Shown here in pieces: positions 36,901-47,067 of a stretch of DNA of 64,000 bases (its first letter is position 1; each line of letters begins with the position of its first letter). The stretch covers positions 9,345,681 through 9,409,680 of the forward strand of contig CATNEN010000002.1 in assembly GCA_950097015.1 (NCBI GenBank). Direction: 5' to 3'. This DNA comes from Macrostomum hystrix (lineage: Eukaryota > Platyhelminthes > Macrostomidae). The translations under genes and the position numbers were made by a program. A model generated the notes under the pieces. It was not told the origin of the DNA. It worked only from the letters and a program-made list of their open reading frames with translations, and ran no database searches.

Positions 36901-37664
36901 GTGGCGACGGTGGCGGCCGCAGCCTACTGTCCGTGCTGGCCGAGCAGCTGTGGCGCAAGTGGCCGGACGCACTCAACCTGCCGGACGAGCTGCGCCGGCT
37001 GGACTCGGCGGCCCGAATCACCGAGGGGCCGTGGAAGACGCCGTCAAGGAGCTGCGGGATCGCTGCCAGCTGCTGGGCGAGGCGTTGACCGCCTTCCGAC
37101 CTGCCGGACCCGCTGACAACTTCAAGGTGATAAAAATTGAGCTTTTAGTACTTTGTGCTTGCAGTCTGGCTGAGTAGGTGTTCTCAAAGCCACCCCCTCC
37201 ACACGCGCAGTCAAGCATGGAGCCGTTTCACAAGTACGCCCAGTCCGCCCTGGACTCACTGGAGCGTCCCCGGCCAGCTGCGCGAAGAGTTCCTGGCCAC
37301 CGCCGACTACCTGGCGCTTGACCCGGTCAAGTATCGGCCGGAGCAGCTGCTGACTGACCTGCGCAGCTTCCGCGACGCCTTCGAGGCGGCAGCGGCGGCC
37401 GGAGGAGCAGCGCCGGAATCGCGCGACTACCGTCGCAGCCGCCGCCGCCTCCTCCTCCAGCTCCGCGGCGGCTCGGCGCACAGCAGGCAGCAGCCGGCGG
37501 CTGGCAAGGAGAACGGCAGGACAGCGGCTGCGGCTGCGGACAGCGCCGGCCTGGTGGCCAACCTGCTGGAGGCGCTGAAGAGCGGCGCGGCATTCCACAC
37601 GCCCAGGCAGGCGGGCGCCGGTGTCGGTGGAGGCGGCCGGCGGACCCCGCGCCCAGGGCGCTGA
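30959..37664 (+). CDS. Formin, DAAM/diaphanous-type (GBD/FH3-FH1-FH2-DAD)
   Basis: Actin-nucleating formin, the longest gene here. Likely exons are 30959-31552, 32033-32278, 32953-33377, 33674-34243 (or a later repeat donor), 34620 to about 34870, 34948-35265, 36084-36336, 36771-37126 and 37211-37664. They encode a Gln-rich N-terminus and GBD, FH3 (VENANTIVLRAF, YFRSILLHLLF), a coiled coil, and Pro-rich FH1. FH2 follows (NLGIALASLRLNPEEA, SELSEAEQFL, LGALALGNILNSGS, WPDALNLPDEL). Last comes a DAD-like motif (NLLEALKSGAAF) with a basic tail. The FH2 knob and lasso pattern resembles DAAM most, but subfamily is inferred. Frame breaks occur in the first exon, in FH1 and near 35140. The C-terminus could instead end at 37833 if one more indel is present. 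An upstream first exon is possible, since an acceptor precedes the first Met. Confidence 0.88.
31562..31862. repeat. Formin intron minisatellite, 34-bp type (right copy)
   Basis: Mirror of 2520-2830, with the same unit number and the same order of catgatccc, caggatccc and gtcgggc variants. It differs only by small indels such as gtgtcccagatccc. It begins immediately after the donor of exon 30959-31552. Confidence 0.92.
32300..32925. repeat. Formin intron minisatellite, 30-bp type (right copy)
   Basis: Tandem units of catcccagatcctcacacct plus gaccaacaat, running from just after the donor at 32279 to just before the acceptor at 32952. Mirror of 1445-2092. Confidence 0.92.
33470..33650. repeat. 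Formin intron minisatellite, 25-28 bp type (right copy)
   Basis: Imperfect units of ctcagatcccagtttatccc plus atatt between exons 32953-33377 and 33674-34243. Mirror of 720-900. Confidence 0.8.
34206..34397 (+). repeat. 48-bp tandem repeat at formin exon/intron boundary
   Basis: Four 48-bp units, the last with deletions. Each unit encodes GQQAGPGAGPSACEWL if translated and contains the donor-like GTGAGT after ...gtcagctt. The array therefore provides up to four alternative exon ends. All are in the same phase because 48 is divisible by three. Confidence 0.9.
34434..34445 (+). other. Possible 12-nt formin microexon
   Basis: The sequence cccttaacag/tacaaagaccag/gtgggt has a good acceptor and donor around 12 bases. 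Twelve bases keep the phase between the exon ending in the 48-bp repeat and the FH1 exon starting at 34620, so inclusion or skipping would both be in frame. There is no independent support. Confidence 0.25.
35275..35930. repeat. Formin intron minisatellite, 29-bp type
   Basis: About 22 units of gagtaccctgcatcccagat plus ccccaagtt, with ctagatccaaag variants increasing toward the 3' end. It fills the intron between FH2 exons 34948-35265 and 36084-36336 and lies outside the inverted repeat. Confidence 0.93.
36353..36740. repeat. Formin intron minisatellite, 12-bp type
   Basis: About 30 units alternating between tgtgctcaatat and tgtgctcagt variants. They fill the intron between FH2 exons 36084-36336 and 36771-37126. 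All three frames are open over long stretches because the unit lacks stops, so its apparent Cys-Ala-Gln proteins are spurious. Confidence 0.92.
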
Positions 37665-37833
37665 GCGGCGCGCTCTTCTGCCGATGGGTCAGCAGGCCGA
37701 AGCCCGCCAGCGCTTCTCCACGCAGCAGCAGCAGCTGCAGCAGCATCGCCGTCGGCAGCGCCAGTGGCAGTCGGAAGCCGCGGCGGCAGCTACGGCGGCT
37801 GTGCTGGCGAGCCTGCGAGATGATTTTCAGTGA

Positions 37834-39008
37834 TAATTTGCTGACAAGCAATGCTCCACGGCTGCTCTGGCCTTCTGAATCATTCAACTGAATTCTGCAA
37901 GGCTATTTTAGGCATAAAGGATCAATTTCATATCATTCGGCCAGCCTCAAAGCATCCGTTTTGAATCTGGTTAATCTATTAGAAAGCATTTGTGTGTACA
38001 ATTGCCTGCTTTGCTTCCCTTGATTCAGCATTTCCTGTGTAATTATTACTGATTTAAAACTCAACTGCTCAACTTCTCCTCGATCTGTGCTCACACCCCA
38101 GCTCTGCAATAGAGATTTCTTTTAATTCTTTTTTTGTGCTCAACTTATTTTTTTAAGTTACCTTTTTGCCCCCTTTCCTGAGTGGTGGCAGGTGCACTTT
38201 TGTCACCGTAGCTGCTCACTTCGAATCGATCTGCGCACGCATTTTCGTGCTCTGATTTTCCAAGCTTTTCTCTACCGTACATCAGATTCTGAGTCAGGCG
38301 GATTAGTAAGTATATAAGCAGCTGAGCACTTGACTCTACAGATCAATCAGATTTGCAGCTGCACTGGAGGGAATTGCAGTTTAAATCAGTGCGGATATCT
38401 GCGTCTTCTGCTATTTTGAGTTATTATCAAATATCAATAGCTTGGGATCACTTTACAGTACCGGGATACATCATAGCACCAGGCACAATGGACTCAACAT
38501 TGCAACAGTCACAATGAACTCATCATTGCACCAGTCACAATGAACTCATCATTGCACCAGTCACAATGCAATCATCAAAGCACCTATCACAATGGAATCA
38601 TCATAGCACCAGTCACAATGCACTCATCAAAGCACCTATCACAATGGACTCATCTCACTGCCATAAATACAACTGAGTGTTTTTGAGTAGGTAATCAGGT
38701 AAATTATCTGAGTTGAGGCCTTCACGCATTATACTTCAATCCAAGCAGTGTTGATTCACTCTTGATTTCGCCCTAGCAGCAGAAGACTCACCGATTGCAG
38801 CTGTTGCTTGAACTGGTCCACTTTCTGCTAAGCAGATCCGGGTAACCCGAGACTGTCCTGTCACTTGTCTCTGAGCTCCGAATAAACACGCGGCGGTCCC
38901 ACTGCAGTTCGATTTAAGTAGAAAAATAAAAATACGATTTCACCCGTAAGATTGGACATTAGACAAGAGCAGAACCACTTCTAAGCAAGTTTTTGTCTGC
39001 TTAATGAC
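37834..39008. other. Intergenic region with 26-bp repeats
   Basis: Between the formin 3' end and the galactosyltransferase start. Contains the repeat at 38470-38660 and an AATAAA at 38881, too distant to assign to the formin with confidence. No gene seen. Confidence 0.5.
38470..38660. repeat. 26-bp tandem repeat
   Basis: About seven imperfect units of agtcacaatgaactcatcat plus tgcacc between the formin and the C1GALT1-like gene. Confidence 0.85.
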
Positions 39009-42000
39009 ATGCGGCATCGGAAACTACCACTGCTGCTGCTGCTGCTGGCTGGGTGTACAGTCGCCTGTTCCGGCCTGCTGTTCCTGCTACGTAAGCGGCT
39101 GCGCCCAGCTCCAGACCTGCCACCGCGGCCGAAGATTTTCTGTCTGATCTTGGCAGCTTTGGAGCAACTCGACAGCCGAGCTGCGGCCGTCACCAGACCT
39201 GGGCTCAGCGATGCGACGGCTGGCTCTTTGTTGTCAGTGGCTCGGAGCCCACCAGCGTGACAGTCAGAAGCCGCAGCTTCCTGCCGCTGCTGGGTCAGTG
39301 GTCCTGTGTGCTGTGCTGAAGGAGAAGGGGGCTAGCAGAGGGTCCCCAAGGACGAGTCGCAAAAGTCGCAAAAGTTCTAAAATAGAAACTGAGTCATGCA
39401 AACAAGCGAGAGCTAAAAATAGCAACAGCGTCATAGGCTTACTATTAGAGGTGATTTTGCGAGGCACCCCCAAGTTCAAAGATGCTACACGCGGGACACT
39501 GGTACAAATTGCACCCAGTTGTGATTGCACTGACGGCAGTCTCATCCACCTAAATTTCTAGCACTAGCTTATACTGGCACCTACTGCTCAGCAAAGTTAA
39601 TTGAAGCACTTTTAAATTAGATGTCTTGCTCAAAGACAAACTGTTTCCCATAGGCTCAGCTTCGAACTCCCGACCTCTCGCTCAGAAATGCAAAGCTCTC
39701 CAAAGCAAAATTTCAACTCTTTCGTCCACACTCAGAAGTGGCAGCTCCCGAAGGCCGCGATCACCTGTGGCAGAAGGTGCGACTGGCCTTTCAATTCGCC
39801 AACGCCCACCTGTTGGCGAACTTTGATTATTTTCTCAAAGCCGACGATGACACCTTCGTGATTCTGGCCAATCTACGTCGCTTCCTGCAGAGTCCCAGGC
39901 CGGCCCACGGCAGACTCGGCCTGGTGGACGGGACGCGCCCTGCGAGTGCGCCTTGGCACGCAGCGGCGGCACTGGTGGCAGCGCTACATGTCCGGCGGTG
40001 CGGCCTACGTGCTCTCGCGCGGCGCTGTTCAAAGACTGGCGGCCGGGCTGGGAACTGCGGACCGGTGACCTCGGAGGATGTCAACATGGGTGAGTGGAGC
40101 CTTCAGAGCTGGTTTTCTAAATGTGCAAATACTGCGCAAGAAGAAGGACGCAGGGGAGGGTGAGTGGCAGGGCGGCCCACGCGTTTGTCTCTGGCACCAA
40201 GGTCCCTGAGCTCGATTCCGTGGCGAGGCCACATTCATTTAGGGCGCAGCCGCGGAGAGAAGGCTTGGAGGCATGTCGTGCAATTTACGCTCTTGAAGGC
40301 CAGCCTCCAGTGAGAGGTGAACGCTGCCGGACGATGAGAAAGTCAGGGCAGATGTACACACCTGTGTGAGTGTGCGCCTGTGTACGGTATCTGTTTGCGA
40401 GTGTGCTCAAAGTCAGCGAAATGAGCAGATTTGCATCCTCGCTGGCTGCGGTCTGCTGTCACCAAATGATGTGCCAGTACCCACAGTCGTGAAAATTTTA
40501 CAAGCTATTCATATTTTAATTTTAATTTAACACCGCCTTCTGATTGATTCGCCAATCACCTTGCAGTCTCTTTCTCTTGCCCTCAGTGGCGCATTCTCTT
40601 TTTATCACATCGCCAACCCCCTCCAGTCAGTACGACTTAGCTCGTAACAATCTATCAATATATCAATATATTCGACAACGAATCTTCTCTTCTCGATTAT
40701 TGATTAGCAAACCAGGAACGAGATATGATATCTCCTCATATTTTCTCAGTTGTGTCAACAGGGCTATTGCTGCACCGAGTTCATAAAATCAGCATCTCGA
40801 TTTCTTTTAGCGAGTAGAAGTATCCGTAGTTCAAATTCCAGATAAGGCCATGGGCCTTGGGTCCACTGAGTGCATTGCTGAAATTCTTGAAAACTCCATT
40901 AGGATGTGTTTTGAAGCAATTTGCGAACCACCAGGCACCTGCATAGCTTTTGGCACAGTTTCCCGGAGAGATATCATTGTCTTTATCCATAGTCGAAAAC
41001 TGGTAGCCATTGTTCGCTCTCATCGAGTCGCTGACTCCCTCGCTGGCGGAGAAGCCGCTCACACTCAGGCGGTACAGGTCGCTCTCCGGGCCAACCCTGA
41101 AGTTTTTGTAGTGCGCCCAGCTCTGTGTGCCATTCCACAGCCGCATGAGGAAGAGCAGCTGCCTTCCCGGCCCGCTTGACGTCAGGGAGTGCAGGTTGTT
41201 GAGGCTAATTTGCCGGAAGGTCAATCGAAGTTTCTTATGGTTTTGAAGTACTAGATCGCAATTTAATTATAGGATACATATTCAAGGACACAGTATCGAG
41301 CAGACCTATCCAGTAGTTTCCATCTGGTCCATCGCCGAACTTATTCTGGTACTGGCTCCAGCCGACGTAGAAGCTCACGGATCCAGACACTGTGCTGCAC
41401 TGTGGTCCAACAGTCATTGTTATAAGTCTGCAAAATGAGGGGTTGCAAAATTAACTTTATGGGAGCTGACTCGCAGAGCGGCAACTTAAGCGAGATTTCA
41501 TTAGTTTAGGGCGCAACCGCGAATAGAGAAAGCACATGGCAACTTATCGAAAAATATAGAAAGTTGCAGTTGTTGATAAAATCTTTAAATAGGGGCTGAA
41601 AGTAATTGAAGCTTAACTCAGACTCATCACCAACTTAAGTCATCGTAACCTTCTTATCGTTCATCGTAACCTTCTTATCGTTCATCGTAACCTTCTTATC
41701 GTTCATCGTAACCTTCTTATCGTTCATCGTAACCTTCTTATCGTTCATCGTAACCTTCTTATCGTTCATCGTAACCTTCTTATCGTTCATCGTAACCTTC
41801 TTATCGTTCATCGTAACCTTCTTATCGTTCATCGTAACCTTCTTATCGTTCATCGTAACCTTCTTATCGTTCATCGTAACCTTCTTATCGTTCATCGTAA
41901 CCTTCTTATCGTTCATCGTAACCTTCTTATCGTTCATCGTAACCTTCTTATCGTTCATCGTAACCTTCTTATCGTTCATCGTAACCTTCTAATCGTTCAT

Positions 42001-44768
42001 CGTAACCTTCTTATCGTTCATCGTAACCTTCTTATCGTTCTTTTAACTCTCAAACTGGGGAATGGCGGGTATCTGACGCGCGTCGGTATATGCTCAAAGT
42101 CGGCTCAAGTAAAGATGACTCAAAGTCATCATGCTCAGCAGTCCGCTCACCCAGACAAGCCGGTCTCCCACAGTGCGGCACTTCCTGCAGTGCCCGAGGC
42201 CTAGCTGGCAGCGGAACTCCGTGCACCGGCCCAAGCTGGCGTTGAAGTCCACCAGCTGCACGGCGGGGTCCCTGCTATCGGCTCCGGTGCAGAGCACCCT
42301 CGACTGAGCCGAGTAGGACCCCGCCACTTCGTAGTCGGCGAGGCTCTCGAGGCTCAATCGCCACTGGCGCTCAGATGAGGCAGCATGGGCAGGTGTGAGA
42401 CACGGCAATGCCACAATTAGCAGCTGCAGAATCATTGAGGCCGCACAGTCGTGTGTCGCCTGCAGATTCGGTCGCGAGACAGAAAGACCGAGAATCCTAA
42501 ATCAAACGGCTTTATCCCAGGTCACGCCCTGCAGCAGCGTCCCCAATTGTTGGTCTGACTGAGCAGCGGAAGCAACAGACAGATGAAGTATCCGTGCACA
42601 GCGGCGCTTGAGAAACTGTTGCGCATCCGTTGTGTGACTTCTAGCTCATGACAGTTTCCGAGTTAGAGACAGCGCCAGTCGAACCAGCAAGCGGTAAAGG
42701 TTACATTGCTCCCGACAATTATGCTGCGGTGAAATGGATTCCACAGGCTCACTGCACTGTCAACAGCAACATTTTTGTATTCAAGGAAACAACTATCGCA
42801 TAATTTAGCGCTATTGTCAGTCCGAGCTCACCCTTTGCCTCGAAATGCTTGAGTCCACTGTCAGTCAATGAGGCAGTAATAAAAAAATATTTTGCAGGCG
42901 GGCTGTGGGCACTGGCACATCATTTGGTGATCCGCAGCCAGCGAAGAGGCGATTCTGCCCATTTCGTTGACTCCTGAGCACACACGCATGTTGGTGGGTA
43001 CATCTGGCCTGGACTTTCTAATTCATCATTTGGTGATCGTAAAACCCTTACCCTCCTCAAATTTTAGTTCTCTCTTAATCCATGGCATCTACTCTCATTC
43101 AGTCTTGCTAGCTCGACCACACTGCCATGAAATTATTGACAAACTACCCGCTTAAGTGGCATGGACGAACTTTTTACTAGCGACGAATCGACGAGATCAG
43201 CAGCTTCCAACCTCAGGAGATTTTATGGCTGAGGAGTGAGCGGTATAACAGGAAAGTTTTGTCTTCCTGTTACCTTCTGCCACAGCAACAGAGAGATAAA
43301 CGCTCCACGGGCCAGAGGCCCGTTTCTGTGTGGACTCCGGAGTCCCATGAAAAGCAGCAGCGAAGCTCTGCCTCTCGCTTCCAGTGTATTTAATTCAAGC
43401 AGCGCGCACAACAGAGGCAGAATGGGGAGAGAGGAGAAACGCTGGGAGATTGCTAACACAGGGGCAGCTGTTTCTTTGTCCCACACGCACACGCTCCCCA
43501 GCGAACGCTCGCCGAACTTCTTCCTCATATTCCTGGGCCGTATCGATCCACGGACGCCTCGTCGTGTACGCGAATCATTGAGCCATGCAAATACAATGTT
43601 CTGAAGCGTATTTGCAAGGCTTACAAGCGGCAGAGCGGTCTAACAGCAGCTTCCAACCTCAGGAGATTTTATGGCTGAGGAGTGAGCGGCAGAGCGGTCT
43701 AACGCACCAAGGTCCCTAAACTCGATTCCGCGGCGACGCCACATTCATTTGGGGCGCAGCCGCGGAGAGAGAGAGGGTTTGTGGGGCTTGCCAAGGCACA
43801 GTGAGAGTGTACACTGCCTGACGATAAGAATTCAGGGCAGATATCACACCTGTGTGAGCGTGTGCCTGCGTACGGTGTCTGTGTGCGTGTGTGCTGATGA
43901 TTCAGAGAAGTGAGCAGAATTGCCTCCTCGCTGTCTGCGGGCCTACCGTCACCAAATGATGTGCCATTGCCCGCAGTATGGCTGAGCCAGCAAAATCCTA
44001 CTCAGTCGCGCAAATCTTTGCCAGGCGCCTGCATGGAGCGGTCGGGCGTCGAGTTCGTGGACTCCTTCGACCCCGGCAGGGACGGTGGCGAGCGATTCCC
44101 CCCCTGAGCGTGGCCAGCCACCTGGACTTTGGCAAGTGGCCAACCACCCACTGGCTGTGGCACTACAGCCTGCGGCCTGTGCAGTCCGTGAGTTCTTCTC
44201 ATTGGCAGTTGTGGGCTGGGGAGATCGCAATCAGTAATACTCAGTGCGAGCTCCCCTCGTCACTCCGCCTCACCAGGGCCAGCGCTGCTGCAGCAGCTCG
44301 TCGATCTCATTTCACAATGTCTCGCCGGAGGAGATGCGCAGTTTTCACTTCCTGCTCAGCCGGCTGCGGGTCGATGTGAGGCGGGCCGTCCTCAGCCGCA
44401 GGGTCGCCAGGATAAATGAGACCCGGACGTTGCCACCTTGCACCTTGAGTGCGACATTTCTGCCCATGCTTTTGTCTATCACTATAAACAGACACACGTT
44501 TTATCGGTTACCTGTGCCAATCGGTTTTATAAATGAAGTCGAAACGATATTATACACTATATGCTCAAGAACTGTACGCATGCTTTTGTTCATCAAGCGA
44601 GTTTTTAGCCTATTGTTTGGGGCTCCGGATTTGTCGCCGATGAGTCGGGACTTCAATCTGAAGCTCAATAAGTTTGTATCCTTGAGCACGGAACACAAAA
44701 CAATGAGTTTTGAACTTAAACAAGTCCATGGACTGAACAGCTATTCACAGCCGTTGAATGCGCACTGA
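39009..44768 (+). CDS. Core-1 beta-1,3-galactosyltransferase-like (C1GALT1 family)
   Basis: Golgi type II glycosyltransferase of the family that adds galactose to O-GalNAc. Exons are 39009-39293, 39736-40089, 44025-44187 and 44277 onward, with compatible phases at each junction. Exon 1 has a signal-anchor ([20 protein letters not shown]) and [13 protein letters not shown], then [14 protein letters not shown] after a one-base break near 39197. Exon 2 has [22 protein letters not shown] with the DxD metal-binding motif, [11 protein letters not shown] (shifted frame near 39990) and SEDVNMG. Exon 3 has [10 protein letters not shown]; exon 4 has [15 protein letters not shown], matching the family CC...SFH motif. 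The C-terminus is uncertain: the frame stays open to 44768, but family-like sequence ends near 44400. The 3.9-kb intron contains an antisense gene and SINEs. Confidence 0.85.
40155..40480 (+). mobile_element. tRNA-derived SINE, type B
   Basis: Shares with 43684-43980 the head containing ggtccctgagctcgattcc (B box), the block cattcatttagggcgcagcc, and a tail with accaaatgatgtgccagtac. Lies in the large C1GALT1-like intron. Confidence 0.75.
40781..42435 (-). CDS. Secreted fibrinogen-domain (FReD) protein
   Basis: Antisense gene inside the C1GALT1-like intron. Exon 1 (about 42150-42435) encodes a signal peptide ([18 protein letters not shown]) and a Cys-containing region ([16 protein letters not shown]). 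Exon 2 (about 41305-41427) starts the fibrinogen domain ([24 protein letters not shown]). The last exon (40781 to about 41210) has [17 protein letters not shown], the calcium-site type sequence FSTMDKDND and [15 protein letters not shown], ending [15 protein letters not shown]. FReD proteins (ficolin, tenascin and FIBCD families) act as extracellular lectins or matrix proteins. The exon 2 to 3 junction is not cleanly resolved, perhaps from an indel. A 19-copy 21-bp array sits in intron 1. Confidence 0.85.
41641..42041. repeat. 21-bp tandem array, about 19 near-perfect copies
   Basis: The unit catcgtaaccttcttatcgt plus t is repeated about 19 times, with only one clear variant (cttctaatcg near 41990). 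It lies in intron 1 of the FReD gene. On the gene's own strand it reads as (MNDKKVT)n with no stops, a consequence of 21 being divisible by three. Confidence 0.96.
42896..43000 (-). mobile_element. SINE type B, tail fragment
   Basis: Reverse-oriented fragment matching the type B tail (gcacatcatttggtgatcc; ttctgcccatttcgttgac). No head is seen. Confidence 0.55.
43199..43689. repeat. Pair of 45-bp perfect direct repeats
   Basis: Positions 43199-43243 and 43645-43689 are identical (agcagcttccaacctcagga through gaggagtgagcgg). They flank about 400 bp of unrecognised sequence, and a SINE type B begins at the second repeat. Confidence 0.85.
43684..43980 (+). mobile_element. tRNA-derived SINE, type B
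   Basis: Head gcagagcggtctaac, then ggtccctaaactcgattcc (B box), gggcgcagccgcggagag and a tail ending accaaatgatgtgccattgc. It lies shortly before C1GALT1-like exon 3. Confidence 0.75.
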
Positions 44769-45041
44769 AGCAGCAGTTGTACGAGTATTTGAACTCATAA
44801 AGTTCCAGAGATGCTGCTCATACTCTATCTATTTATCAGTAAATGTTATTTTTTTAATTCGAGTGAAACAGGAAATCATCGATGATAAAGGGACTATTTA
44901 TGTTAAACTGTCAGTAAATTGCAAAATTTTAAAACCGAAAGTTGCTCTAAGAAGGAAGCATTTTGTCACACTGGATGATGTTTGTCCCAAATCCAACACA
45001 AGCTGCTCATAGCACTGCCATATCCTCTGCTTCTGCCCCAG

Positions 45042-47067
45042 GAAAACCGTTTCCTGGTGTTAATTGCTTCGGTAACATGCTCAACCTGCTGCAGAGGGAG
45101 CTGCAGTTCCAGTACCGGATCTCCCTGGTCGCAGACGGGATTTTCGGCTCCCGAGTTGGAACCAACAGCTGGAACGGCATGATCGGTCAGATCGTCACTC
45201 TGGTATTTTTGGCCTTGTGAGCCTTCCATTGGAGTGGCTCAATCTGAGTCTGTGTGTCTCGATTCACTGCAGTTTTTAACAATGGTTTGCATCGACAGCT
45301 AACTTGTGAATGAGTTTATCAGCCGCTGATGATCGGCTTTTCATGCCTTGCAAATCAGCCAGTTTTAACTACGAGTTATCCGTTCATGCATCCGTTCGCA
45401 TTCTGGTCCTGGCTTGGTGGCTTTTCGCCCTCGCTACGGCCTGTTGCTACACGGCCTGTCTGGCTTCCCGACTAATGTTCAGCGAGCCGGTCGAATCCCG
45501 AAAGTACAGCAGCCTACGTGAGGTGCTGGAGCAGTCGACCGTGCCCTTACTCATTATCAGAGGGGCACGACTAGCAAATGGACAAGCGTGAGTGACACGA
45601 AAGGCAAATCAATGCTTTGAAAAGTTTTGCTAGCGATGATGAAGTAGAAAATGGCGATGAGTTTCTTAAACATATGGTCGCATTGAATGATTTTTATTGC
45701 ATCACCCATAGACAGTTGAAGCAAGCAACAATTATTTAGTCTGAGCGTGCAGCAATGCTCCAACAGTCTATGGCCAAAGTTATCGGCACAGTAAACACAG
45801 TAATCCACATCTAGGGACACAGGGCTGAGCCTCATACACAAGTTATTTCTCGAGAAGTTCATATGTAAAAGAATGTCAGAAAAACAATTTCAGACTTCAA
45901 ACCAGCCCGACCTCAGAAGGCTGGGTGAGTTGGCGATGTCAAGACCCGAGAGCGTGGTGAATACGAGCTCGTAGCAGCTTCGAGGCCGTGACGAAGGTGA
46001 AGCACGATGACTATATTTTATTGCGAGCAGGGCTCCACCGAATACATCGCTGCAATGGAGTGCGACCTGGAGTCAGTGCCCACCGGACTGCTGACCCGAG
46101 ACTACGGACTGGCCATTGCAAAGGCTGAGAGTCATAGCTTGTTGAAATATAAGCAAGCATTCTATAAAATCGCGTCCATTACAATAAAATTATTTCTCAT
46201 GCCTAAATGCAACTAATGTCTCTGCTTTGTGATGACCGATTCATAAGAATTATTAATCAAATTTTTTTATTCATGTCGACTTGTCATGGAAATTTTATCC
46301 GTTAGGGCCAACACTCAAGGCACAGGGAGAGAGCACACAGCCTGGTGTTGAGAAAGTCTGGGCAGAGGTACACCTGCGTGTGTGCGTGTGAGTGCCTGTG
46401 TAACACTCTGAATAAGCTGAGGGGCCAGTGGAATGGGCAGAAATATTTCCTTGCTGATTGCGGGTCGACTGTCGCCAAACGTTTCGGCAATGCCAGCAGA
46501 ACAGCCCTAAATAATATTATATAAAGACGCATGCTTGGCCAACTGGGGCCGTACGTTTTCTTCGCACCACACTAAACTACTCTCGTGCGGACTTCATACT
46601 TTACAGCTAAGGTGTTGGCACCTGCCGCCCGCAGGCTCCCCGTTGAAGCAGCCTCTGGACGCGGCGATAATTTAACTAAAGACGAATGGCGACCTCGACA
46701 ACGCGATAGCGCGCTGGTTTAGAAAATCCTTCTGGTATTGTGCGCCCAAGCAGCAGCGCAGCCCAGCGCCAAGGTCGCTCAGACCAGGCGATCTGCTCGG
46801 CATTTTTCTGCTGCTGCTTTTTGCTGCTCTTGTGCCAGCCGCAACCGCGCTGGTTGAGCTGCGATTCCGTGCCAGCGGCCCGCGGGTAAGTCGTGTTGCT
46901 TCTGTTGGGAAGATCAACAATTCGATATGCGGGGTGTGCAGATAAATTCAGATAATATTTTGTGCACTTGACAAACCATGCAATTCATTCAGGCTGAGTC
47001 AACACCACCACAGCAGGAACTCGCCACCGTTACGACGGATGGAACAGCCGGACAGCCCTCAGTGTGA
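45042..47067 (+). pseudogene. Truncated ionotropic glutamate receptor-like gene
   Basis: Recognised exons: 45042 to about 45216, part of S1 (FGNMLNLLQRELQFQYRISL, SWNGMIGQIV); about 45352-45588, M3 (WWLFALATACCYTACLASRL) and the start of S2; 46031-46130, S2 (STEYIAAMECDL, DYGLAIAKAE); 46635-46885, end of S2 (SPLKQPLDAAI) and M4 (LLGIFLLLLFAALVPAATAL); 46993-47067, short tail and stop. Splice phases fit between the last three. No amino-terminal domain precedes it. The M1 helix and pore loop expected between S1 and M3 cannot fit in the 135 bp available. The usual SYTANLAAF is CYTACLASR. An in-frame TAA lies at 46673-46675. Likely a degenerate copy, though assembly loss is possible. Confidence 0.75.
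46310..46500 (+). mobile_element. SINE type B, 3' fragment
   Basis: Matches the 3' half of the type B element (caaggcacaggga, gtctgggcagaggtacacct, ttgcgggtcgactgtcgcca). It lies in the intron before the M4 exon of the glutamate receptor-like gene. Confidence 0.6.
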
